10,860 nt of DNA from Geobacter sp. UBA6169. GTDB taxonomy: Bacteria; Desulfobacterota; Desulfuromonadia; Geobacterales; Pseudopelobacteraceae. The translations under genes and the position numbers were made by a program. Of the stretch, positions 1 to 6,269 are shown in pieces. Positions within the stretch are counted from its first letter, which is position 1, and each line of letters opens with the position of its first letter. The notes beneath the pieces were generated by a model, which saw only the letters and a list, made by a program, of their open reading frames with translations, was not told the DNA's origin and searched no databases. The stretch spans positions 1-10,860 of the forward strand of contig DIUB01000136.1 in NCBI GenBank assembly GCA_002422265.1. The letters are read 5' to 3'.

Positions 1-1375
1 GGGCGTTGCTACTCAACTCAAAGACTTTTTCTAGTAGTGGCAGAGATGTGCCGATACCAGGCAGCTCGCCTTTCGCAGTGTAGCCGAAGACAGGGGTGCT
101 CTGCAGCTTAAAGCCAGCCCCGGAAGTTGCCAGTGCCTTCTGGGCATCGACTGCCTTCTGTTTGGCAAGCTCTGCCGCCTTGATCAGTCTCAGCTGCTGT
201 TCTACCGCAGGGCGGACCTGTGTGAGCGGCGGCAGTTCAGCGGCCTTCTTCTCGGTTATCTTGAAGATGTAGATCCCTTTCGAGGTCTCGAACGGTCCAC
301 CCAGTTCTCCCTGCTTCAGCTCAAAGGCCTTTTTCAGGAGAGCAGTCTCACCGGCCAGGGCCGCTGGTGGAGCTGCTGCAGTGAACAGTCCGGTTGCCTG
401 TGTCTTGGCGCCCAGCTTGCCGGCCACCAGCCCAAGATCGCCAGACTTGATGTTCTGGAACAGGATGTCAGCCGCCTTTTCATACAGGGCCTTGGCAGCT
501 TTTTGACGGAGTGCGTCTGTCTTGACCCGCTCCTTTACCTGCTCAAAAGGCAGCGGTGCATTATCCTTGTCAATGTAACGATCAAGGTTCTTGCGGTAGA
601 ACGTCTCTGCTTCATCCTGTGTCAGCTGTTGGTCTGGCGCAGGTCCGGTGTGTCCGAGAAGAAACCAGGAAAGGGAAACTTTCTCAGGGGTCTTGAACTT
701 TTCAGCATTTTTAGTCAGGTAATCCTGCAACTCAGCATCAGTCAGTTTGACCTCAGCGGCAACATCGGCTGCACCGAACGAGACATACAGCAGTTCCAGG
801 CGGTCCTGCTCCTTGTGAAACTGTTTCAGCACCTCTTCATCGCTGACGCTCGCCTTGTCCATCACTGCCTTGCGGGTCTTTTCCAGCAGCAGCTCCCGCT
901 GCTTTGATTCCTCAAACGCCTCTGGCGTGATTCGGTTCATCTTGAGGGTCTGCTGGTACAGACCGAAATCAAAGTTGCCGTTCTGCTGGAACGTCGGCAT
1001 GGCAGCGATAGCTGCGGTAATTTCATTTTTACTGACCGACACCCCCTGGCTCTTGGCTGCCTTAAGCATCAGGGTGCTGTCGATCAGACGGTCGAGGGCC
1101 TGCTGCTTCAGGTTCAGCTGCTTTTCCAGCTCAGGAGTAAAGGCGTTACCAAAGATCTGGCGGTAGGTGTCGGCCATGTTCTGGTAAGCGTTTTGATAGG
1201 CATCATACGAGATGCTGGTCCGGTCGACTTTGGCAACATAGCCTGCCGACCTGCCGATCCCCTCTTCACCCTTGCCCCATACCAGGAAAATGGTGCCGAT
1301 GAATGAGAGCACGATCACCACAAAAACAAATTTAATGATAAAAGATTCTTTCTTCTTGCGCATCAGATCCAGCAT
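1..1375 (-). CDS. PpiD-like periplasmic chaperone with SurA N-terminal domain (partial, C-terminus outside window)
   Basis: Translation of the minus strand gives 458 open codons running off the window edge. Residues 1-11 are basic (MLDLMRKKKES), followed by one hydrophobic membrane segment at about 12-33, so the protein is probably an inner-membrane-anchored periplasmic foldase like PpiD. Residues of about 36-190 match the SurA_N/PpiD N-terminal chaperone domain (for example QNAYQNMADTYRQIFG and LDRLIDSTLMLKAA). After EKFKTPEKVSLSWFLLG (about residue 237), where a parvulin domain with a HIL motif would normally begin, no such motif is seen; the chain goes on into charged helices and a C-terminal region (GGPFETSKGIYIFKITEK). 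The start was chosen because AAGGAG lies 9 bases upstream; ATG five codons further in is possible. It is divergent from the LOG-family gene. Family assignment is fairly sure; the role, helping outer-membrane or secreted proteins fold, is inferred. Confidence 0.82.
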   Translation of the reverse strand, partial: MLDLMRKKKESFIIKFVFVVIVLSFIGTIFLVWGKGEEGIGRSAGYVAKVDRTSISYDAYQNAYQNMADTYRQIFGNAFTPELEKQLNLKQQALDRLIDSTLMLKAAKSQGVSVSKNEITAAIAAMPTFQQNGNFDFGLYQQTLKMNRITPEAFEESKQRELLLEKTRKAVMDKASVSDEEVLKQFHKEQDRLELLYVSFGAADVAAEVKLTDAELQDYLTKNAEKFKTPEKVSLSWFLLGHTGPAPDQQLTQDEAETFYRKNLDRYIDKDNAPLPFEQVKERVKTDALRQKAAKALYEKAADILFQNIKSGDLGLVAGKLGAKTQATGLFTAAAPPAALAGETALLKKAFELKQGELGGPFETSKGIYIFKITEKKAAELPPLTQVRPAVEQQLRLIKAAELAKQKAVDAQKALATSGAGFKLQSTPVFGYTAKGELPGIGTSLPLLEKVFELSSNA

Positions 1376-1424
1376 CTGGCGATACTCCTTGGCTGTTGTT
1401 TGAACGGGTATTATTAAAGCAAAA

Positions 1425-1454
1425 ATCTTACACCAGCATGTTATGCAAAAGCAA
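1425..1454 (-). promoter_or_regulatory. candidate sigma70 promoter for the PpiD-like gene
   Basis: On the minus strand TTGCTT (1454-1449) is followed after 18 bases by TAAGAT (1430-1425). The -10 box matches 4 of 6 consensus bases and the -35 box 3 of 6. This would give a leader of about 40 bases before the ATG at 1375. The call rests on sequence match only, in a divergent intergenic region that must hold at least one promoter for each direction. Confidence 0.3.
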
Positions 1455-1476
1455 GCGGTGATTCCCGGGCCTACCG

Positions 1477-1505
1477 TTTACAGCTGGTTGTATCTGTGCT
1501 ACGTT
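1477..1505 (+). promoter_or_regulatory. candidate sigma70 promoter for the LOG-family gene
   Basis: TTTACA (5 of 6 to the -35 consensus) is followed after exactly 17 bases by TACGTT (3 of 6 to the -10 consensus). Transcription would begin near 1512 and leave a short leader before ATG 1549. The weak -10 box makes this tentative. Confidence 0.25.
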
Positions 1506-1548
1506 ACGCGCCTTGTTCAGGCTATCAGGCAGACACTCAGGGGGTGCC

Positions 1549-2577
1549 ATGGAGTTAAGCTTTTCCCATACCAATGAAGAAGTAGATCGGTTGATCGATC
1601 GGTTGCTGACTGCAACGGGCGGGATCACTCATCCGCACCTGGTGCGTGAGCTGGTTATTTCTGCCCTCAAGGTTGGGCAGGAAACCACCTATATACCTGA
1701 TCTCAAACTTATCAACCGCACCCTGCGCGAGATGCGGTACACCACCCGGGTCTTTGCCCCGTATCGGGACCGCAAAAAGGTGACCATCTTCGGCTCTGCC
1801 CGGACCCAGCCTTCAGAGGCGATCTATCAAAAGTGTGTCCGTTTCAGTCGGTTGCTGGCTGAGCAGGGCTGGATGGCCATCACCGGCGGTGGCCCCGGTA
1901 TCATGCAGGCCGGCAATGAAGGGGCCGGCAGCGACAACTCCTTTGCCGTCAATATCAAGCTGCCCTTTGAGCAGGGTGCCAACCCGGTCATGCAGAACAA
2001 TCCCCGACTGGTAACTTACAAATACTTCTTTAATCGTAAGGTTGCCTTTGTCAAAGAGGCTGATGCCGTGGCGGTCTTTCCCGGCGGCTTTGGTACCCTG
2101 GATGAGGCAATGGAGGTCTTTACCCTGGTGCAGACCGGCAAGACCTCTCCCAAGCCGCTGGTGCTAGTGGATGACGAGGAAGGGTTCTGGGAGCAGTTCT
2201 TTGATTTTGTCAAGGAACAGCTGCTGACCAAGGGTCTGATCTCCGGTGAAGATTTTTCTATCTTTACCATCACCAAGGATGAGGCCGAGGCTGCTGCTGT
2301 CATTGAGACCTTTTATAGGAACTATCATTCGATCCGGTTCCATGATGATCTGGCCATAGTGCGCCTGACCAGGATACTTCAGCCTGATCAGCTGGAGGTG
2401 CTGGAACAGGAGTTCCCTGAGCTGATCATGTCGGGCGGACGGATCAGCTGCTGCGGGCCGCTGTTGTTTGAGGATGATCAGCCCGAACTGGCCCTCTTGC
2501 CCCGGATTGTCTTCCCTTTTAACCATTTTCACTACGGGCTGCTGATCGCCTTTATCAATCGGATAAACACGTTTTGA
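1549..2577 (+). CDS. LOG family / TIGR00730 Rossmann-fold protein, likely nucleotide 5'-monophosphate nucleosidase
   Basis: 342 residues. The core is a Rossmann-fold LOG (lysine decarboxylase-like) domain: KVTIFGSAR opens it, GGGPGIMQAGNEGA lies at about residues 112-125, and the family signature PGGFGTLDE starts at residue 178. Members of this family cleave nucleoside monophosphates to base plus ribose 5-phosphate (PpnN) or release cytokinins in plants; lysine decarboxylation is a historical misannotation. The protein is longer than the short, about 190-residue LOG proteins: it has about 75 residues before the Rossmann core and a C-terminal extension of about 110, so it belongs to a large subclass of unknown exact substrate. 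ATG 1549 was preferred to the TTG at 1513 because AGGGGG lies just upstream and similarity begins near it. The stop codon overlaps the -35 box of the dapA promoter. It is probably cytosolic. Confidence 0.85.
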   Translation: MELSFSHTNEEVDRLIDRLLTATGGITHPHLVRELVISALKVGQETTYIPDLKLINRTLREMRYTTRVFAPYRDRKKVTIFGSARTQPSEAIYQKCVRFSRLLAEQGWMAITGGGPGIMQAGNEGAGSDNSFAVNIKLPFEQGANPVMQNNPRLVTYKYFFNRKVAFVKEADAVAVFPGGFGTLDEAMEVFTLVQTGKTSPKPLVLVDDEEGFWEQFFDFVKEQLLTKGLISGEDFSIFTITKDEAEAAAVIETFYRNYHSIRFHDDLAIVRLTRILQPDQLEVLEQEFPELIMSGGRISCCGPLLFEDDQPELALLPRIVFPFNHFHYGLLIAFINRINTF

Positions 2578-2602
2578 CATTTGCCGGATGGTGTGGTAGA
2601 AA
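2574..2602 (+). promoter_or_regulatory. sigma70-type promoter of dapA / the diaminopimelate cluster
   Basis: A perfect -35 box TTGACA (2574-2579) is followed after exactly 17 bases by TAGAAA (2597-2602, 4 of 6 to the -10 consensus). The -35 box includes the TGA stop of the LOG-family gene. Transcription would start near 2609, giving a leader of roughly 50 bases before the dapA ATG. No hairpin terminator lies between the two genes, so read-through from upstream may add to expression. Confidence 0.6.
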
Positions 2603-2661
2603 ACTGCACTTTTTACCTATCGTACCGTTTTTACAGACCTGTTAGCGCTTGGGAGGCAGCC

Positions 2662-3534
2662 ATGTTCAAAGGAAGTATTGTAGCAATTGTGACACCGTTC
2701 AAGAACGGCGAGGTAGATGTTGAGACTCTTCGTCAACTGGTTGAGTTTCAGATCGAGGGCGGTACTGACGCCATTGTGCCCTGCGGCACCACCGGCGAGG
2801 CATCCACGCTGGATTACGATGAGCATCTGCTGGTGGTCAAGACCGTGGTGGATCAGGTCAAGAAGCGGGTTCCGGTCATTGCAGGCACCGGCTCCAACTC
2901 CACCGCCGAGGCGATTGAGCTGACCCAGCTGGCCAAAGAGGCCGGTGTGGACGGCTGCCTACTGGTGACCCCCTACTATAACAAGCCGACCCAGGAAGGA
3001 CTCTATCTGCACTACAAGGCCGTGGCCGAAGCCGTGGCTATTCCGCAGATTCTGTACAATGTGCCGGGTCGTACCGGCGTGAACATGCTGCCCGAGACCG
3101 TGGCCCGTCTGGCGCCGATCACCAACATCGTGGCCATCAAGGAAGCCACCGGTTCGCTCCAGCAGGCATCAGAAGTACTGGCACTGTGCGGTGATCAGCT
3201 CGACGTGTTGTCCGGCGATGACTTCATCACCTTCCCTATGATGGCCTGCGGCGCCAAAGGGGTTATCTCGGTGCTGGCCAACATCATGCCCAAGGCCGTG
3301 GGTGACTTGACCGATGCCTTCTATGCCGGAGACCTGGACAAGGCCCGCAAACTGCACCTGGATACCCTCAAGATCAGTAACGCCATGTTCATTGAAAGTA
3401 ACCCGGTTCCGGTCAAAACCGCCCTGGGGCTGATGGGCAAATGCTCAGATGAAGTGCGTCTGCCGCTCTGCCCGATGAGCGCTGCCAACAAGGCCAAGCT
3501 GGAAGTCATTCTGAAAGAGTATCAGTTGATCTAG
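2662..3534 (+). CDS. dapA: 4-hydroxy-tetrahydrodipicolinate synthase
   Basis: 290 residues, the usual length for DapA. It condenses pyruvate with aspartate semialdehyde to form 4-hydroxy-tetrahydrodipicolinate, the committed step to diaminopimelate and lysine. The TIM-barrel hallmarks are all present: GTTGE at 42-46, YNVPGRTG with the catalytic Tyr132 and substrate-carboxylate Arg137, and the Schiff-base Lys160 in AIKEATGS. GSIVAIVTPF at the N-terminus is typical. The start at ATG 2662 is fixed by GGGAGG at 2651-2656 and by the family N-terminus; the open frame extends upstream to 2581 without similarity. It is a cytosolic homotetramer in known members. It is the first gene behind the 2574 promoter; the next gene starts 11 bases after its stop. 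Confidence 0.97.
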   Translation: MFKGSIVAIVTPFKNGEVDVETLRQLVEFQIEGGTDAIVPCGTTGEASTLDYDEHLLVVKTVVDQVKKRVPVIAGTGSNSTAEAIELTQLAKEAGVDGCLLVTPYYNKPTQEGLYLHYKAVAEAVAIPQILYNVPGRTGVNMLPETVARLAPITNIVAIKEATGSLQQASEVLALCGDQLDVLSGDDFITFPMMACGAKGVISVLANIMPKAVGDLTDAFYAGDLDKARKLHLDTLKISNAMFIESNPVPVKTALGLMGKCSDEVRLPLCPMSAANKAKLEVILKEYQLI

Positions 3535-3545
3535 CGGAGGCAGCC

Positions 3546-4109
3546 ATGCCACAGACAGCGGAACACCTTCATTTCAGCAGGGAAGAATATCTGGCCTGGG
3601 AAGCTAACCAGCAGGACAAGCATGAATATCTGGGGGGAGAGGTGTTTTGCATGGTTGGCGTTCGGCAGATCCACTCAATCGTTGCCTTGAACATTGCCAG
3701 CGAACTGAAGCAGCAGTTGAAAGGCAAGCCCTGTCGTCCTCACATCTCTGATATGAAGCTCCAGATTGATGCTGCCGACGCATTCTACTACCCGGACATC
3801 ATGGTCAGTTGTGATGAGCGTGACAGGCAGGCTGATCTCTATCTGGAACACCCCTCCCTGATTGTTGAAGTGCTTTCAGAATCAACCGCCAGTTACGATA
3901 TGGGGCTGAAGTTCGAGTATTACCGGCTGATTCCGGAGCTGAAGGAGTACGTACTGGTTGATCCTGAACGGCTTAAAATCTGGCTGTACCGAAAAAATCA
4001 GGCAAATGAATGGGTGTTGCATGATTTTCCGAATAAAGCATCGGTTCTTTTCGAGAGTATCGGCTGCGTACTGCAGCAGGAAGACATTTTTGAGGGAATT
4101 GTTTTATGA
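3546..4109 (+). CDS. Uma2 family endonuclease-fold protein (DUF820)
   Basis: 187 residues, typical of the Uma2/DUF820 group of the PD-(D/E)XK nuclease superfamily, abundant in cyanobacteria and some bacteria but of unknown biological role. Visible hallmarks: FSREEYLAWE near the N-terminus, HEYLGGEVF at 26-34, the acidic YYPDIMVSCD at 81-90 (Asp84), LIVEVLSESTASYD at 105-118 (Glu108), then Lys122 in the GLKFEYYR helix and LKEYVLVD. The expected active-site acids and lysine are therefore kept, so it looks functional as a nuclease fold. GGAGG lies at 3536-3540. It sits between dapA and dapB where no lysine-pathway function is expected, and its stop overlaps the next start (ATGA). It is probably an acquired gene riding on the dap transcript. 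Substrate and purpose are unknown. Confidence 0.88.
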   Translation: MPQTAEHLHFSREEYLAWEANQQDKHEYLGGEVFCMVGVRQIHSIVALNIASELKQQLKGKPCRPHISDMKLQIDAADAFYYPDIMVSCDERDRQADLYLEHPSLIVEVLSESTASYDMGLKFEYYRLIPELKEYVLVDPERLKIWLYRKNQANEWVLHDFPNKASVLFESIGCVLQQEDIFEGIVL

Positions 4110-4777
4110 ATCTGCTCCATTTGCTTGTATTGGCTACAATGCTTGTGTTCAGCAGTTTCTCCAGTGCCGGTGCCACAGATATGCAGGAAACGGAACTGGT
4201 TTCGGCAGATGGCCGTACGGTTAAGGTCGGCATTACACGGCCGGATGGAGCAGGGCCATTTCCAGTTGTTGTCCTCCAGCGCGGGAATGGTGGCTCGATT
4301 GAGCAGTACAGAAAAGCCCTGCCCAGGTATGCTCGAAACGGATTTCTTGCTGTTGCCATCAATGCCTCTGTTGGTCGTGAAGAGGTTGATTATGCCGCAG
4401 ACCGCATCAAGCAGGTCATTGAGATCCTTAAAACCAGGCAGGATGTCAAGCCTGACAGGATAGGTCTCTGGGGACTTTCCAATGGTGGCGCGGCTGCTCT
4501 GACGTTTGTTGAAAAGAACAAGGTGCAGGCCCTGGTTCTGTACGCGCCGGCGGTGCAGCGGGCGCCAGAAGCAGAGACGATTGTAGGTCTACCGGTTCTG
4601 TTTCTGCACGGCACACAGGATACCGTTATTACTGACTCGGCAGCAAAGTCTTATTATGAGAACGTTGCTGTGGTAAACAAGCAGGCAAGCTTCAAGCTCC
4701 TGGACGGCAAGGGGCACTCTTGGGATTCTGATGTGATGACCGAATCTATAGCGTTTTTCAAAGAATATCTCAAATAA
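4106..4777 (+). CDS. exported dienelactone hydrolase family / alpha-beta hydrolase
   Basis: 223 residues. The N-terminus (MNLLHLLVLATMLVFSSFSS, then AGATDMQ) looks like a signal peptide cleaved after about residue 23, so the enzyme likely works in the periplasm. The alpha/beta-hydrolase triad is visible: nucleophile Ser125 in GLWGLSNGGAA, Asp172 in LHGTQDTVI, and His204 in GKGHSWD; the oxyanion region is VVVLQRGNGG. It is about the length of dienelactone hydrolases and other small esterases or peptidases; its real substrate cannot be read from sequence. The start overlaps the Uma2 gene stop by 4 bases, which implies translational coupling. The dapB start follows 18 bases after its stop. No role in lysine synthesis is evident; it is probably a passenger module with the Uma2 gene. 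Confidence 0.85.
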   Translation: MNLLHLLVLATMLVFSSFSSAGATDMQETELVSADGRTVKVGITRPDGAGPFPVVVLQRGNGGSIEQYRKALPRYARNGFLAVAINASVGREEVDYAADRIKQVIEILKTRQDVKPDRIGLWGLSNGGAAALTFVEKNKVQALVLYAPAVQRAPEAETIVGLPVLFLHGTQDTVITDSAAKSYYENVAVVNKQASFKLLDGKGHSWDSDVMTESIAFFKEYLK

Positions 4778-4795
4778 CGAAACAAAGAGGATGCC

Positions 4796-5596
4796 ATGAT
4801 CAAAATAGCCGTCTGCGGCGCTGCCGGCCGCATGGGTCAACGCATTATTGTTGCTGCGGTCGAGGCAGGCTGTGCCATCTCCGGTGCCCTTGAGCGTCCC
4901 GGCCATCCCCAGGTTGGTCAGGATGCCGGACTGATTGCCGGTGTCGGTGCGCTGAATGTCGCCATCTCTGATGACCTGAACGCCGTGGTTGAAGGGTGTG
5001 ATGTGCTGATCGACTTCACCACCCCCAAGGTTTCGCTGAAGAACCTTGAGGTCTGCGGCCTGAAGCGGAAGTCGATCGTGATCGGCTCCACCGGCTTCAC
5101 CCCCGAGGAGCGGGCCCTGGCTGCTGAACTGGCCAAGGATATCCCGGCGGTGCTGGCTCCTAATATGTCAGTCGGCGTTAATGTCTGCTTCAAGGTGCTG
5201 AAGGATGTGGCCAAGACTCTGGGCGATGACTTTGATGTTGAGATCGTTGAACTGCACCACAACAAGAAGAAAGATTCCCCCAGCGGCACTGCGGTGCGGA
5301 TGGGCGAGGTGGTGGCCGAGGCGCTGGGCCGTGACTACAACAAGGTTGCCAACTACCATCGGGAGGGTATCTGCGGCGAGCGCACCAAGGAAGAGATCGG
5401 TATGCAGACCGTGCGTGGTGGCGACATCATCGGTGAGCACACCGTCTACTTCATCGGCCAGGGGGAGCGGATCGAGATCTCCCACCGCGCCATGACCCGT
5501 GACATGTTCTCCCGCGGTTCGGTTCGGGCGGCCAAGTGGATTGTGGGCAAGCAGCCGGGGCTGTATGACATGCAGGATGTACTGGGGCTGAAGTAG
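4796..5596 (+). CDS. dapB: 4-hydroxy-tetrahydrodipicolinate reductase
   Basis: 266 residues, close to the usual 265-275. It reduces the DapA product to tetrahydrodipicolinate with NAD(P)H. The N-terminal Rossmann domain has the dinucleotide motif IAVCGAAGRMGQRI (Gly8 to Gly14). DFTTP and GSTGF follow, and the substrate-binding, catalytic signature ELHHNKKKDSPSGTA lies at 152-166, with His154 as the likely acid and Lys158 as the substrate-binding lysine by alignment to known enzymes. GGDIIGEHTVYFIG matches the C-terminal part. The start at 4796 follows AAGAGG by 5 bases; an ATG at 4791 is out of frame. It is separated from dapA by about 1.26 kb of accessory genes, though the two are commonly adjacent in relatives. 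It is cytosolic and acts directly before DapL. Confidence 0.97.
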   Translation: MIKIAVCGAAGRMGQRIIVAAVEAGCAISGALERPGHPQVGQDAGLIAGVGALNVAISDDLNAVVEGCDVLIDFTTPKVSLKNLEVCGLKRKSIVIGSTGFTPEERALAAELAKDIPAVLAPNMSVGVNVCFKVLKDVAKTLGDDFDVEIVELHHNKKKDSPSGTAVRMGEVVAEALGRDYNKVANYHREGICGERTKEEIGMQTVRGGDIIGEHTVYFIGQGERIEISHRAMTRDMFSRGSVRAAKWIVGKQPGLYDMQDVLGLK

Positions 5597-5618
5597 CTTT
5601 TCAGCAGGAGGCAGGCAG

Positions 5619-5852
5619 ATGGCAACCACCTATCGTGAAAAACTGATAGCCGAGATACGGGACGTTCCTGATTCAAAAATGCCGCAGCTTTATACCGTAA
5701 TGCACGCTATAAAGGAACAGTTTCTGTCCTCATCTCCTAAAGCAGAAACTATGTTTATCCGTAAACTTGGAACGGCAAAGGGGCAGGTCTGGATTGCGGA
5801 TGATTTTAATGACCCACTGCCTTCCGATATCGTTGATGAGTTTTACAAATGA
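5619..5852 (+). CDS. DUF2281-like antitoxin of a VapBC-type toxin-antitoxin pair
   Basis: 77 residues. The N-terminal part (YREKLIAEIRDVPDSKMPQL) is predicted to form helices, and the C-terminal stretch KGQVWIADDFNDPLP resembles the conserved tail of DUF2281 antitoxins (AKG...DDFDEPL), which is thought to plug the active site of the partner PIN toxin. A strong AGGAGG lies at 5606-5611. Its stop overlaps the toxin start in an ATGA, the classic antitoxin-first arrangement. The DNA from here to 6235 is visibly richer in A and T than dapB and dapL, which suggests horizontal acquisition. It begins 22 bases after the dapB stop and has no clear promoter of its own. Confidence 0.75.
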   Translation: MATTYREKLIAEIRDVPDSKMPQLYTVMHAIKEQFLSSSPKAETMFIRKLGTAKGQVWIADDFNDPLPSDIVDEFYK

Positions 5853-6235
5853 GGTGTCTGCTGGATACTCATGCCTTTATCTGGCTTGTTACTGAAGACC
5901 CTAAATTATCTGAAGCCGCCAAAAATTGTATTCTCAATAGTCGCACCAAGCTGTACCTAAGCAGCGCCTCTGTCTGGGAGATGATCATTAAATGTAGCAT
6001 TGGTAAACTTAAACTGTCCGCTACGCCGGAACATTTTATTACCAAACAGTTGACCATTAACCAGATTGATGAGCTCCCCATTTCATTCAAACACACTTTT
6101 CGGCTGCACCAACTGCCTGATTTTCACAAAGATCCGTTTGATAGAATCTTGGTGGCTCAGGCCATCTCCGAAAAAATGTCCATACTGACGATTGATCCGA
6201 TTATTTCCAAATATAATGTGAAAACTGTCTGGTAA
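5849..6235 (+). CDS. vapC: PIN-domain ribonuclease toxin, VapC family
   Basis: 128 residues, typical of the PIN toxins paired with DUF2281 antitoxins. The four PIN acidic positions are all visible: Asp6 in LLDTHAFIW, Glu44 in SASVWEM, Asp98 in DPFDRILVAQA, and Asp116 in ILTID. These coordinate Mg2+ or Mn2+ for RNA cleavage, so the toxin appears active. Known VapC proteins stop translation by cutting tRNA or rRNA; the target here is unknown. It overlaps the antitoxin by 4 bases and has only a weak GATGAG upstream, so translation likely depends on coupling. The dapL start lies 34 bases after its stop. Its AT-rich composition differs from the flanking dap genes. The symbol is a family-level name. 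Confidence 0.88.
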   Translation: MRCLLDTHAFIWLVTEDPKLSEAAKNCILNSRTKLYLSSASVWEMIIKCSIGKLKLSATPEHFITKQLTINQIDELPISFKHTFRLHQLPDFHKDPFDRILVAQAISEKMSILTIDPIISKYNVKTVW

Positions 6236-6269
6236 TAGCATATTAAACCAAAGAGGAGCTTCATCTGAC

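Noticed and set aside
503..1166. Plus-strand open frames opposite the PpiD-like gene
   Set aside because: The minus-strand frame is continuous through this whole region, with a membrane anchor and SurA-type domain; the plus frames are cysteine- and serine-rich shadows.
1428..1628. Minus-strand open frame between the PpiD-like and LOG genes
   Set aside because: It overlaps the true start of the LOG-family gene, has no ribosome-binding site and no recognisable motif; the region is better explained as a divergent promoter region.
2581..2661. Upstream extension of dapA from TTG 2581
   Set aside because: It would overlap the dapA promoter boxes; the family N-terminus and a good ribosome-binding site point to ATG 2662.
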